A stretch of DNA of 64,000 nt from CAVWQV01 sp963757115. GTDB taxonomy: Bacteria; Pseudomonadota; Alphaproteobacteria; Acetobacterales; Acetobacteraceae. Positions 20,866-29,546 of the stretch are shown piece after piece. The DNA lies in the NCBI GenBank assembly GCA_963757115.1, contig CAVWQV010000004.1, forward strand, positions 186,001-250,000, written 5' to 3'. The notes below the pieces were generated by a model. The model was not told where the DNA came from and made no database searches. It saw only the letters and a program-made list of their open reading frames with translations. The translations under genes and the position numbers were made by a program. Numbering within the stretch: position 1 is the first letter of the stretch; each line of letters opens with the position of its first letter.

Positions 20866-20883
20866 CCTCCCCTTGCGGGGAGG
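20866..20883. terminator. GC-rich hairpin after dodecin
   Basis: Perfect seven-base stem CCTCCCC (20866-20872) and GGGGAGG (20877-20883) with a TTGC loop, 15 bases after the dodecin stop. No T-run follows. It may be a terminator or a short extragenic repeat; the same CCCCTC/GAGGGG theme is seen at 249-277. Confidence 0.4.
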
Positions 20884-20931
20884 ATCGCCGTTAGGCGTAT
20901 ACTGGCCAGTAGGTGCACCGGAGAGGTCGCG

Positions 20932-22215
20932 ATGAAGCTCATGTGGTTCCACCTCATGCCGTATACGGAACTGCCTGAGGACTTCCGGGAAAAGAACCCG
21001 TCCGTCTGGGTCGACATTCATTCGTCGCTGTTCGACCCGAAGCGCGCTCATCTCATGTACAACGAGTTCATGGATGAGATGGAGTACGCGGCGGATTGCG
21101 GGTTCGACGCGATCTGCTGCAACGAGCATCACTCCAACGGCTACGGGTTGATGCCGTCGCCAAACCTGATCGCAAGCTCGCTCGCGCGTCGCACCACGAA
21201 CACGGCGATCTGCGTGATGGGCAACTCGATCGCGCTTTACAATCCGCCGACGCGCGTGGCCGAAGAGTTCGCGATGATCGACTGCATCTCGGGAGGCCGG
21301 CTGATCGCGGGCTTCCCGGTCGGCACCCCGATGGACGATTGCTACTGTTACGGTGCCAACCCTTCCATGCTGCGCGAGCGCTACCTGGAGGCGCACGACC
21401 TAATTGTACGGGCGTGGACGGAGCAGGACACCTTCGCGTTCAACGGCCGCTACAACCAGCAACGCTACGTCAACATCTGGCCGCGCTCGGTGCAGAAGCC
21501 GCACCCGCCGATCTGGGTGCCAGGCGGCGGCTCGGTTGAGACGTGGCAGTGGTGCGCCAAGATGGACTACGTGTACTGCTATCTCTCGTATTACGGGTAC
21601 AAGGCGGGCCGCGCCACGATGCAGGGCTTCTGGGACGAGATGGCCAGGCTCGGCAAGGACCGGAACCCCTATCGAGCGGGCTTTCTGCAGTTCGTCGGCG
21701 TCGGCGAGAGCCGCGATCATGCGATGGAGTTGTACGCCGAGGCCGCTGAGTATTTCTATGGCCGATGCCTCCATGTCGATCCGCGCTTCGCGAGCCCGCC
21801 GGGCTACATGACGGAAGCGACGCAACGGGTCGGCATCCAGAGTCAGGTGCAGAAGGCGGCGGACAAGGCCGTGGCCACGACGGGGCAGTCGCGTATCGGC
21901 AGCGTGCAGCGGCCGACCGAAATGAAGCAGATCGTTGAGGACGGCTACGTGATCGTGGGATCGCCCGACGAGGTTGTGGAGCAACTGCGTGAGGTCGCGG
22001 TGAACCTCAATGTGGGCCACCTCATGCTGCTTCTGCAGTTCGGCAACATGGGCAAGGACCTCGCGAAGTACAACACGCGGATGTTCGCCGAAAAGGTCAT
22101 GCCCAAACTGCACCCCTTGTTTTCCGAGTGGGAGGACAAGTGGTGGCCGCAGCCGATGGAAACCGGCCAGCGCGCGGAAGTGCCGGCCTTTCTGCCCAAG
22201 CTTGCGGCGGAGTAG
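20932..22215 (+). CDS. LLM-class flavin-dependent oxidoreductase
   Basis: A 427-residue luciferase-like monooxygenase. LMWFHLMPYTELPEDF at the start, the CNEHHSNGYGLMPSPN loop at about residues 63-78, SGGRLIAGFPVGTPMDDCYCYG and RAWTEQDTFAFNGRY are visible. It is clearly a different branch from the protein at 288-1457 and closest in style to the one at 46824. FMN-dependent oxidation of a small molecule is expected; the substrate is unknown. It follows dodecin by 80 bases and is convergent with the DUF72 gene. Confidence 0.8.
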   Translation: MKLMWFHLMPYTELPEDFREKNPSVWVDIHSSLFDPKRAHLMYNEFMDEMEYAADCGFDAICCNEHHSNGYGLMPSPNLIASSLARRTTNTAICVMGNSIALYNPPTRVAEEFAMIDCISGGRLIAGFPVGTPMDDCYCYGANPSMLRERYLEAHDLIVRAWTEQDTFAFNGRYNQQRYVNIWPRSVQKPHPPIWVPGGGSVETWQWCAKMDYVYCYLSYYGYKAGRATMQGFWDEMARLGKDRNPYRAGFLQFVGVGESRDHAMELYAEAAEYFYGRCLHVDPRFASPPGYMTEATQRVGIQSQVQKAADKAVATTGQSRIGSVQRPTEMKQIVEDGYVIVGSPDEVVEQLREVAVNLNVGHLMLLLQFGNMGKDLAKYNTRMFAEKVMPKLHPLFSEWEDKWWPQPMETGQRAEVPAFLPKLAAE

Positions 22216-22221
22216 CAGGCT

Positions 22222-23111
22222 TCACGGCGGGGCCACGCGGCGCACCAGCGCCGCTGCATCTTGTGGCGCCCGAACCTTGGCGTCGTTGTCGAAGTATCAC
22301 CGTACACGTCGCGTCGCCGGCGAGGTGCTGCCGTGCCTATGCGGTCGGCTTCCGCGGGCTCATCGCCCTTCGCCCACGCCTGCACGCGCGCAGCCCAGTG
22401 GGCGAGCGCTGCATCATCATAGCCGCTCGTGTACAGCACTTCCGATCCGTGCAGGCGGCAGTAGACGAAGTCCGATGTGACATCCATCAAGCGCGGCCAC
22501 GCCACGCCGTCGGTGCAGACGAGTGCCACGTCGTGCCGGCGGAGCAGCGCAATGAAGGCCGGGTCGCGATAGCTTTCGTCGCGGATCTCGACCGCGTGCC
22601 GTAATGGGCGCACGGCATCGGTTTCGAACCATGCGCCGCGTTTCAGCAGACCATCCGCATGTCGGCGGGCGAACGCGGCGGCCTCGCTGCTGTCGCGCGG
22701 CAGCAACGGCAGGAATGCCGCGAAGCGCTCCGGGTCGAAGCGGAAGTTCGGCGGGAACTGCCACAGGAGCGGCCCAAGCTTCGGCCCGAGGCGCAACAGG
22801 CCGGAGCCAAGGAAATTTGCCATGGGCGCCTCGATGTCCCGCAAACGCTTGACGTGTGTGAGGAAGCGCGGCGCCTTCACCGCGAACACGAAATCGTCGG
22901 GGGTCCGGTCGGCCCACATGGCGAAATTGTCCGGCCGCTGCAGCCGATAGAACGTGCCGTTGATCTCGATGGTGCGGAACCGCGCAGCGGCGAAGGCGAG
23001 TTCCTGCTTCACAGGCAGGCCGGCCGGGTAGAAAACGCCGCGCCATCCGCGATAGGTCCAGCCGGAGATGCCGATGCGGATATCGCCGGGCCTCTCGGCA
23101 CATTCAGGCAT
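22222..23111 (-). pseudogene. DUF72 (YecE-like) family protein, frame break near the C-terminus
   Basis: A DUF72 TIM-barrel protein of unknown function. GISGWTYRGWRGVFYP starts the domain, followed by FRTIEINGTFYRLQRP and FAVKAPRFLTHVKRL; late in the gene YCRLHGSEVLYTSGY is present. After RRRRDVY the given frame becomes nonsense, but another frame supplies the expected YFDNDAKVRAPQDAAALVRR tail and a stop at 22222-22224. One missing base near 22297-22302 would explain it. Without that correction the frame runs antisense through the oxidoreductase gene to 21945. ATG at 23111 has GGAG about eight bases ahead. Confidence 0.75.
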
Positions 23112-23170
23112 GCAACGCTCCCGCGCCGAGCGCGCTTTGCCTCGAACGAGCACGGAGCAGGAGAGCCGCC

Positions 23171-23537
23171 ATGCGATCGACCTTGATCCTCGTCACGCTG
23201 TTGGGTTTGTCGACCGTTGGCAGCGGGTTTGCCCAGATCAAGTCGGACCCTGGGACCATCGGCCCGCGTGCCGTGCCGCGAGCGCCCGAACTCCAGCAAT
23301 CCAAACGCCGCCGGCGAGACGTCGCTGCCCGCCGGCCAAGCGCGCGCGGACCGCGCGGGTTCCGGATTGCCGGCCATCCCGGCCGACGAGGCTCGCGCCA
23401 CGATCCAGAGCCGTTGCGGCGGACCCGTCTCGGGCCTCGGCGTGGACGACCACGCAACCTGGCACGCCACCTGCCAAAAGGACGGCCGAACCCTGGCGGT
23501 CACGCTCGGCACGGACGGGAACGTGCACATGCACTGA
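23171..23537 (+). pseudogene. Small secreted hypothetical protein, frame break in the middle
   Basis: The first 22 residues are a clear signal peptide (MRSTLILVTLLGLSTVGSGFA). The given frame then turns arginine-rich and runs on into pobA, while the +1 frame from about 23300 gives a normal-looking segment with two cysteines (QSRCGGPVSGLGVDDHATW, HATCQKDG) and ends at 23535-23537. Joining the two gives a protein of about 121 residues, probably periplasmic. AGGAGA precedes the ATG. I do not recognise a family. Confidence 0.5.
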
Positions 23538-23569
23538 CGCGCCGGGCCGACCCGTGTCATTCTCTGGTG

Positions 23570-24751
23570 ATGAGCAAGGCGCAGCGCACGCAGGTCGGCA
23601 TCGTCGGAGCTGGGCCGGCCGGGCTGCTGCTCGGGCATCTTCTGCATCTGAGCGGGATCGAGAGCGTCATCCTGGAAGCGCGCTCGCGCGATTATGTCGA
23701 GAACCGGATACGCGCCGGGGTGCTGGAGCATGGCACGGCGGACTTGCTGGCGCGATCGGGGGTCGGGGAGCGGATGCACCGCCTGGGGCTGCCTCACGAG
23801 GGCACGGTCCTGCGCTTCGGCGGACGCGATCATCGCATCGACTTTCGCGCGCTTACCGGACATGCGGTGACGGTGTACAGCCAGCATGAGGTCGTGCGCG
23901 ACCTCATCGAGGCACGCCTCGCGACCAGCAGGCCGCTCGTGTTCGAGGCCGACCGGGTGAGCGTGCACAATCTAGACGGCGAGCGTCCGGTCATTCGCTA
24001 CCGCGCCGCGGACCAGGAACACGAACTGGCATGCGACTTCATCGCCGGCTGCGATGGCTTCCACGGCGTGTGCCGGCCGTCGATCCCGGACGGCGTGCTG
24101 CGGGTGTTCGAGCGCACTTATCCCTTCGGCTGGCTCGGCATTCTCGCCGACACCGCGCCGTCTTCGCACGAGCTGGTCTATGCCGGTCACGATCGCGGCT
24201 TCGCCTTGCTTTCGATGCGCTCGCCGAGCGTAAGCCGTCTCTACTTGCAATGCGCGCCGGACGAGGACGCCGAAGCCTGGTCCGATGACCGCATTTGGGC
24301 CGAGCTCGACGTGCGGCTCGCCGCCGACGGTTTCAGTCTGCAGCAAGGGCGCATTACGCAGAAGAGCGTCACACCCATGCGTAGCTTCCTGGTGGAACCG
24401 ATGCAGTTCGGGCGCTTGTTCCTGCTTGGCGATGCGGCTCACATCGTCCCGCCAACGGGCGCCAAGGGGCTCAATCTTGCGGCGCATGACGTCGCGGTGC
24501 TGGCCCGCGCGCTCCATGTTTGGTACCGGGACCACGACGGTGTCCAGCTCGCGGCCTACTCCGAGGCTTGCCTCCGGCGCGTGTGGAAGGTGCAGCGCTT
24601 TTCCTGGTGGATGACTTCGCTGCTGCACACGTTCGACACCCACACCCCGTTTGAACGCCGGGTGCAATGGGCGGAGCGCGAGGAGGTGGTCGGCTCGGTC
24701 GCGGCGTCGACCGCGCTTGCGGAAAACTATGTGGGACTCCCGCTGATCTGA
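23570..24751 (+). CDS. pobA: 4-hydroxybenzoate 3-monooxygenase
   Basis: A 393-residue FAD and NADPH hydroxylase converting 4-hydroxybenzoate to protocatechuate; the length is that of PobA. The N-terminal GAGPAGLLLGHLL is the FAD Rossmann motif, followed by the family segment RAGVLEHGTADLL. IAGCDGFHGVCRPSIP and GDAAHIVPPTGAKGLNLA are the second and third FAD motifs. The ATG at 23570 has no strong Shine-Dalgarno, but all family motifs lie downstream of it. Its stop overlaps the next start (TGATG at 24749-24753). No ring-cleavage genes are nearby. Confidence 0.92.
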   Translation: MSKAQRTQVGIVGAGPAGLLLGHLLHLSGIESVILEARSRDYVENRIRAGVLEHGTADLLARSGVGERMHRLGLPHEGTVLRFGGRDHRIDFRALTGHAVTVYSQHEVVRDLIEARLATSRPLVFEADRVSVHNLDGERPVIRYRAADQEHELACDFIAGCDGFHGVCRPSIPDGVLRVFERTYPFGWLGILADTAPSSHELVYAGHDRGFALLSMRSPSVSRLYLQCAPDEDAEAWSDDRIWAELDVRLAADGFSLQQGRITQKSVTPMRSFLVEPMQFGRLFLLGDAAHIVPPTGAKGLNLAAHDVAVLARALHVWYRDHDGVQLAAYSEACLRRVWKVQRFSWWMTSLLHTFDTHTPFERRVQWAEREEVVGSVAASTALAENYVGLPLI

Positions 24752-25128
24752 TGGCCCGCGACGAGGCGTTCACCGCCTTCGTGCGGGAGCTGCTGTCGCC
24801 GATGGGGCCGGTCAGTGCGCGCAGCATGTTCGGTGGCGTCGGGCTGTATCAAGCCGGTGCGATGTTCGGCCTGATCGCCCGGGGCGAGTTGTACTTCAAG
24901 GTGGGCGACACCAACCGTCCTGACTACGAGGCGCGAGGGCAGGGGCCGTTTACGTACGACACGAAGGAGGGCCGGCACACGATCGGCTCGTTCTGGAGCT
25001 GCCCGCCGGAGTTGCTGGACGATAGCGACGAGCTCTGTCTTTGGGCGCGGAAATCGGTGGCGGCCGCGCTGGCGACGGCGGAACGCAAGCCGAAGGGACG
25101 CAAGCGCCGTTCCCAGCAAGTCAGGTGA
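24751..25128 (+). CDS. TfoX/Sxy N-terminal domain protein
   Basis: A 125-residue protein with the TfoX N-terminal domain: FVRELLSPMGPVSARSMFGG, followed by GLYQAGAMFGLIARGELYFKV and SFWSCPPELLDD. In Haemophilus and E. coli TfoX/Sxy activates competence genes, but stand-alone N-terminal-domain proteins in alphaproteobacteria have no proven role. It overlaps pobA by one base and its last eight bases overlap the convergent Maf gene. The C-terminal tail is basic (KPKGRKRRSQ). Confidence 0.85.
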   Translation: MARDEAFTAFVRELLSPMGPVSARSMFGGVGLYQAGAMFGLIARGELYFKVGDTNRPDYEARGQGPFTYDTKEGRHTIGSFWSCPPELLDDSDELCLWARKSVAAALATAERKPKGRKRRSQQVR

Positions 25129-25747
25129 CGAGAACGCCGTACTGGCGCAGGAAGCCAAGCAGCGGGATCAGCGGCAAGCCGAGCACTGCGAAGTAGTCCC
25201 CCTCCACCCGCTCGAACAGCTGCGCCCCGATCCCCTCCAGCCGGTAGGCGCCAACGCTCGCCATCACTTCCGCGCCCTCGGTCGCCAGATAGTCGTTGAG
25301 GAAGTCCTCGGAGAACGCGCGCATCGCGAGGCTGGGCTCCGATACATGCCGCCACAGCACGGCGTCGCCACGCCAGCACAGCACCGCCGTGATCAGCCGG
25401 TGCGTGCTACCGCGCAGCGCCCGAAGCTGCTCCCGTGCCGCCTCCGGTCCGTCGGGCTTGTCGAACCAACGCTCGCCGCAAACTAGGATCTGGTCGGCTG
25501 CAATCACCAACGCCTCCGGCTCTTGTGCGGCCACCCGGGCCGCCTTGAGTTCGGCAAGCAGGGCGGCGACATCCGCGGGGCTCGCACCCTGCGCTCGGGC
25601 TGACGCCTTGATCGCGGCCTCTTCGATGCGGGCGGGACGGGCTTCGACGGCGAGGCCGGCGCGGCGGAGAAGCGCGAGCCGAGTGGCCGATTGGCTGGCG
25701 AAAATCACCCTCGGTGACGTCCTTCGTGCCAAGAATCCCTCCTTCAT
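25121..25747 (-). CDS. Maf-family nucleoside triphosphate pyrophosphatase
   Basis: A 208-residue Maf protein, which hydrolyses non-canonical or methylated nucleoside triphosphates. VIFASQSATRLALLRRAGL is the N-terminal phosphate-binding motif, ALVIAADQILVC holds the conserved Asp, and the DYLATEGAEVMASVGAYRLEGIGAQLFERVEGDYFAVLGLPL end is typical. The M at 25747 is chosen since the family begins shortly after; longer in-frame starts would run into the divergent pgsA gene. Confidence 0.85.
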   Translation of the reverse strand: MKEGFLARRTSPRVIFASQSATRLALLRRAGLAVEARPARIEEAAIKASARAQGASPADVAALLAELKAARVAAQEPEALVIAADQILVCGERWFDKPDGPEAAREQLRALRGSTHRLITAVLCWRGDAVLWRHVSEPSLAMRAFSEDFLNDYLATEGAEVMASVGAYRLEGIGAQLFERVEGDYFAVLGLPLIPLLGFLRQYGVLVT

Positions 25748-25808
25748 CGGGGCTTCATCCGCCAAAGCTCGCAATCCAGCGTGCCCGCCGGTATCGTCGA
25801 GGTCGGGC

Positions 25809-26423
25809 ATGATGACCGATCTTCCCAACCTGCTTACCTTATCGCGGATCGCGGCCATCCCGCTGATCGTGCTGCTCGTGGCATGGCACAGCCCGGTCTG
25901 CGACCTCCTGGCGTGCGTGGTGTTCAGCGCGGCGGCGATCACCGACTACTTCGACGGCCGCATCGCGCGGGTGCGGCGGCAAACCTCCGATATCGGCCGG
26001 ATGCTTGACCCGATCGCCGACAAGCTGCTGGTCGGCGCCACGGTGATGATGCTCGCCGGCACGGGCCGGCTCACGGCACTTGGGCTTTACCCCGCGGTCG
26101 TCATCCTGTTGCGGGAGATCCTGGTCAGCGGGCTGCGGGAGTATCTGGCCGGCATCCGGATCGGTCTGCCGGTGACCCGGCTCGCCAAATGGAAGACTGG
26201 CTTTCAGATGGGGGCACTCGGCACTTTGCTGGCCGGGAACGCCTCGGCCGCCATGCTGCATCTCAGCTTCCTGCCGGTCTCGCGGGTCGGCGAGGCGATG
26301 CTTTGGGTGGCGGCCGTGCTAACGCTGCTGACCGGCTGGGACTATCTCACCGCCGGCCTCCATCACGCCAGCGGCGCGCCGGCACCCCGCGCTCGGCCGG
26401 ATGTGGTGCCGCCGCACCCTTGA
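25809..26423 (+). CDS. pgsA: CDP-diacylglycerol-glycerol-3-phosphate 3-phosphatidyltransferase
   Basis: A 204-residue membrane enzyme making phosphatidylglycerol phosphate. The CDP-alcohol phosphotransferase motif DGx2ARx8Gx3Dx3D is complete in DYFDGRIARVRRQTSDIGRM and the following DPIAD. Four to six membrane segments surround it, and VRGLREYLAG-like SGLREYLAG is the PgsA marker. The N-terminal LPNLLTLSRIAAIP is typical. It precedes a lipoprotein gene and moaD/moaE, a common alphaproteobacterial order. The frame upstream of 25809 is not coding. Confidence 0.92.
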   Translation: MMTDLPNLLTLSRIAAIPLIVLLVAWHSPVCDLLACVVFSAAAITDYFDGRIARVRRQTSDIGRMLDPIADKLLVGATVMMLAGTGRLTALGLYPAVVILLREILVSGLREYLAGIRIGLPVTRLAKWKTGFQMGALGTLLAGNASAAMLHLSFLPVSRVGEAMLWVAAVLTLLTGWDYLTAGLHHASGAPAPRARPDVVPPHP

Positions 26424-26555
26424 TCGTTCGTGTGGCGAATTGGGTGCACCGGTTTCTCGAAAGTGATGTCCCTGTTAGAGCTGTCCTTGAGCGGACCCAT
26501 CGCTGGGATCAAAGTGCCGCCGCCTCGGAAGATCATCGGTTCGGAGCTTGTTTTT

Positions 26556-27125
26556 ATGCGGCGTCTTGCCTTGCTTGGTTTGGCATTGCTGGTGCCCGGT
26601 TGCACCGGGGTCGGCGACTATCTGGCCGACACGTTCACCTACGGAGTAAATCCGAACTCGCCGATCGGGGATGCCGAAAACATGCGTCGCGCGCGTGGCC
26701 AGGACGCGTTCACCGAGCCGCTGCGCCCCGAACCCGGTGACATCTGGCCGGGGCCCGTCCAGCAGATGCCGACCTTGCAGGATCTGGAGAAGAACGGGTT
26801 CCAGCCGACGCCCAATGGCCAGCCCTTCGCTCCCGATCACCGCGAGCCGCGCGGCAGCTCCACGCCGCCGGGCAATGTCGAGCCGGGTCTGCCGCCGCCT
26901 CCGACCGCCCAGCCGCCCGTGATCTCCAATGCCCCGCCGGAACGCAGCCCATCCGGCCGGATCGTCAATACGCCGAGCGGGCAGGGCGTGACGTCGGGCG
27001 GGACCTCGGGGTATCAGACGTTGACCACGCCGCAGGGGCCGGCCGTGGTCGTGCCGAACGGCAACGGCACCAGCACCGTGATCCACTCGGACGGCCGGGT
27101 GGAGACCATCCCAAGTCCCAAATAG
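26556..27125 (+). CDS. Proline/glycine-rich putative lipoprotein
   Basis: A 189-residue protein with a short lipoprotein signal peptide: MRRLALLGLALLVPGC, with C16 the probable lipidated residue (proline at -2 is unusual). The mature part is low-complexity and rich in Pro, Gly, Asn and Thr, ending STVIHSDGRVETIPSPK. No enzymatic domain is visible. ATG at 26556 is preferred because the signal peptide starts there, although the frame opens at 26430. It sits between pgsA and moaD, probably in one transcript. Function unknown. Confidence 0.65.
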   Translation: MRRLALLGLALLVPGCTGVGDYLADTFTYGVNPNSPIGDAENMRRARGQDAFTEPLRPEPGDIWPGPVQQMPTLQDLEKNGFQPTPNGQPFAPDHREPRGSSTPPGNVEPGLPPPPTAQPPVISNAPPERSPSGRIVNTPSGQGVTSGGTSGYQTLTTPQGPAVVVPNGNGTSTVIHSDGRVETIPSPK

Positions 27126-27129
27126 ACCG

Positions 27130-27405
27130 GTGGAGAGCGCCGCGGACCACAGTTTGACCGTGCTGTATTTCGCTTGGCTCCGCGAACGCACCCGCGTCGC
27201 CGAGGAAGCCGTGACGCCGCCGAGGTCGGTGGTCGATGTCGCCACCCTGATCGACTGGCTCAGCGCGCGATCGCCAGGCCACCGCGCCGCCTTCGAACAC
27301 CGGCAAACGATCCGATGTGCCGTGAACCAGGAGTTCGCGGCCGCCGATACGCCGGTCCGGGCCGGTGACGAGATTGCGTTCTTCCCTCCGGTCACCGGCG
27401 GCTAG
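27130..27405 (+). CDS. moaD: Molybdopterin synthase sulfur carrier subunit
   Basis: A 91-residue ubiquitin-like sulfur carrier. It ends in the diagnostic Gly-Gly (FFPPVTGG) that becomes a thiocarboxylate and feeds sulfur to MoaE. LTVLYFAWLRERTRV and CAVNQEF are typical. The start is GTG, four bases after the lipoprotein stop; three bases separate it from moaE. Together they convert precursor Z to molybdopterin, needed for the molybdenum hydroxylase at 55085-58872. Confidence 0.9.
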   Translation: MESAADHSLTVLYFAWLRERTRVAEEAVTPPRSVVDVATLIDWLSARSPGHRAAFEHRQTIRCAVNQEFAAADTPVRAGDEIAFFPPVTGG

Positions 27406-27408
27406 GCG

Positions 27409-27873
27409 ATGGCCATCATCCGGGTCCAGGAAGCGGATTTCGACGTCGGGCAGGGTTTCGTGGAGCTGTCGGCCGGGCGTACCGATATCGGCGGCATCGG
27501 CTGCTTCGTTGGCACCGTCCGCGATCAGGCCGGGGGCCGGCGGATCGCGGCCATGACGCTGGAGCACTATCCGGCGATGACCGAGCGCGCGCTGGCGCGG
27601 ATCGCCGCCGAGGCGGAGCGGCGCTGGTCGCTGCTCGGTTGCACCGTCGTTCACCGGGTGGGCCGCTTGCTGCCCGGCCAGAACATCGTGCTGGTGCTCG
27701 CGGCGGCGGCGCACCGCCAAGCCGCGCTCGACGCCACCGGGTTCCTGATCGATTTTCTGAAAACTCAGGCACCGTTTTGGAAGAAGGAGGAGTTCGCGGA
27801 TGACGGATCGGCGGCCTGGGTCGCCGCGAAATCGGATGACGATGCAGCGGCCGCGCGATGGAACCGCCCTTAA
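27409..27873 (+). CDS. moaE: Molybdopterin synthase catalytic subunit
   Basis: A 154-residue MoaE. GCFVGTVRD near residue 31, LEHYPAMTERAL, the HRVGRLLPGQNIVLV segment and the active-site Lys in FLKTQAPFWKKEEF are all present. It forms a heterotetramer with MoaD. Its stop codon abuts the stop of the convergent phosphatase gene with no spacer. Confidence 0.93.
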   Translation: MAIIRVQEADFDVGQGFVELSAGRTDIGGIGCFVGTVRDQAGGRRIAAMTLEHYPAMTERALARIAAEAERRWSLLGCTVVHRVGRLLPGQNIVLVLAAAAHRQAALDATGFLIDFLKTQAPFWKKEEFADDGSAAWVAAKSDDDAAAARWNRP

Positions 27874-28536
27874 CTACTCGCGCGCGAGCACCCGGTCGTT
27901 GATGAAGCTCGCGAGCCCGCCCGCAACGAAATCCCGCCGGAGCGCCATTTCGTCGTACTCGTCGCGCACCCAGTCCAGAAACGGAATGCGGCCCTCGCCG
28001 TCAAGCGCGTAGCGAACGAAGAAGGCGTCGAGGATGCCGGTGCGGGATCGGCTGAGATGTCCGAATTTCCAGGAAAGCTGGGCCAGCGCTTCCCGCGTGG
28101 TCCCGCCGTTCAGCATGATGAACAGGCCGGCGGCGAGACCCGCCCGGTCCGCGCCCGACTTGCAGTGGATCAGCGCGGGCCGGCTCATCGTTTGGTAGAT
28201 CGGCGCGAGCCGCAGAATGCGGTCCTTGTGTGGCGCGCCGCGGCTCTCGAGCGGCGCGTCGATGTGGTCGATCCCGAGCCGCGCCGCGGCCTCGCGGGAC
28301 AGCGCATCCGAGCCGCACAGTCGCGGGCCGCGCAGGTTGATCAGCGTCCTGATCCCGTGCCGGCGGACCACCCGCGCTAAACGGGCGGGGGTGGGGTGGT
28401 TCGAGCGATAAAGCTCACCGGGTACGACTTCGGCCCAGTTGCCCCAAACCGCGCGGAACACGGCATGGTCCACAAGAAGGCTGTCCGACCAGGCGCGCGC
28501 GCGGCCCGTCGGTGAATTCAGTTCGCCCCGGAACAT
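27874..28536 (-). CDS. Dual-specificity/tyrosine phosphatase-like protein
   Basis: A 220-residue cysteine-based phosphatase. The P-loop HCKSGADRAG (C125, R131) matches HCx5R, preceded by TLINLRGPR and a likely general-acid region. Length and the N-terminal WGNWAEVVPGELYRSNHPTP suggest the bacterial tyrosine-phosphatase-like family related to SIW14/DSP proteins; inositol phosphates or phosphoproteins are possible substrates. Convergent with moaE. Confidence 0.8.
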   Translation of the reverse strand: MFRGELNSPTGRARAWSDSLLVDHAVFRAVWGNWAEVVPGELYRSNHPTPARLARVVRRHGIRTLINLRGPRLCGSDALSREAAARLGIDHIDAPLESRGAPHKDRILRLAPIYQTMSRPALIHCKSGADRAGLAAGLFIMLNGGTTREALAQLSWKFGHLSRSRTGILDAFFVRYALDGEGRIPFLDWVRDEYDEMALRRDFVAGGLASFINDRVLARE

Positions 28537-28596
28537 GACGGGTTGTTCTGCACCAACATCACTTCACTGGTCCGCGCGGCCCACCAAGAACCCGAT

Positions 28597-29379
28597 CTAC
28601 ACCACCCGTTCGACCATGAGCTGCTTGATGGCGCCGATCGCCTTGGCGGGGTTGAGGCCTTTGGGGCAGGTCTGGGTGCAGTTCATGATCGTGTGGCAGC
28701 GATAGAGCTTAAATGGGTCCTCAAGCCCGTCCAGGCGGTCGCCGGTATGTTCGTCGCGCGAGTCCGCGATCCAGCGATAGGCCTGCAACAGCACAGCCGG
28801 GCCGAGATAGCGGTCGCCGTTCCACCAGTAGCTCGGGCAGGACGTGGTGCAGCAGAAGCAAAGGATGCACTCCCACAGCCCGTCGATCTGGCTCCGCTCC
28901 TCTTTGCTTTGCAGCCGCTCGGCGTCGGGCGGCGGCGGGGTGTCCGCTTTCAGCCAGGGCTCGATCGCCCGATACTGCGCGTAGACCTGCGACAGGTCGG
29001 GCACCAGATCCTTCACCACCGCCATGTGCGGCAGCGGATTGATGCGCACCGCGCCGCGCACCTCTTCGATCGGCTTGAGGCAGGCGAGCGTGTTCACCCC
29101 GTCGATGTTCATCGAGCAGGAGCCGCAGATGCCCTCGCGGCAGGAGCGGCGAAAGGTTAGCGTCGGGTCGACCTCGTTCTTGATCTTGATCAGCGCGTCC
29201 AACACCATGGGCCCGCACGCATCGAGGTCGATCTCATAGGTGTCGGTGCGCGGGTTGTTCCCATCGTCGGGATTCCAGCGATACACCTTGAAGTGGCGCA
29301 CGCGCTTGGCGCCGGCGGGCGCTTTCCAAGTCTTGCCCTGCCCGACCCGGCTATTGGCGGGCAATCTGAACTCAGCCAT
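28597..29379 (-). CDS. sdhB: Succinate dehydrogenase iron-sulfur subunit
   Basis: A 260-residue subunit carrying the three Fe-S clusters that pass electrons from SdhA to ubiquinone. [2Fe-2S] ligands are C80, C85, C88 and C100; the C-terminal ferredoxin part has CILCFCCTTSCPSYWWN and CHTIMNCTQTCPKGLNPAKA for the [4Fe-4S] and [3Fe-4S] clusters. It is last in sdhCDAB, separated from sdhA by 167 bases that hold an imperfect inverted repeat. Confidence 0.95.
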   Translation of the reverse strand: MAEFRLPANSRVGQGKTWKAPAGAKRVRHFKVYRWNPDDGNNPRTDTYEIDLDACGPMVLDALIKIKNEVDPTLTFRRSCREGICGSCSMNIDGVNTLACLKPIEEVRGAVRINPLPHMAVVKDLVPDLSQVYAQYRAIEPWLKADTPPPPDAERLQSKEERSQIDGLWECILCFCCTTSCPSYWWNGDRYLGPAVLLQAYRWIADSRDEHTGDRLDGLEDPFKLYRCHTIMNCTQTCPKGLNPAKAIGAIKQLMVERVV

Positions 29380-29428
29380 TTCTTACTGCTTCTCCAGTCC
29401 AGCACGGTCGCCGCGTCCAGCTTTCAAA

Positions 29429-29510
29429 GTCGTGGCCGGGCTTGACCGACCATCCATGCCGCCGCCCCTCCAAGGCCGCAATGGATGCCCGGATCAGACC
29501 CGGGCAAGAC
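29429..29510. repeat. Long imperfect inverted repeat between sdhA and sdhB
   Basis: The arms at about 29429-29457 and 29481-29510 are imperfect inverted copies, with CATCCAT/ATGGATG as the inner ends and GGCCGGGCTTGACC-like outer parts. Inside the right arm GCCCGG (29487-29492) and CCGGGC (29500-29505) form a second small hairpin. The composition resembles REP/extragenic palindromic units of alphaproteobacteria. In this position it could stabilise the upstream sdhCDA transcript or lower sdhB expression. Confidence 0.5.
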
Positions 29511-29546
29511 CGAAAAGGTGTCGCTCGGGCGAGCCTTGTTGCAATG

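Noticed and set aside
23171..24751. A secreted protein fused to pobA as one long gene
   Set aside because: PobA begins at its own ATG at 23570 with the correct length; the linking part is an out-of-frame arginine-rich stretch.
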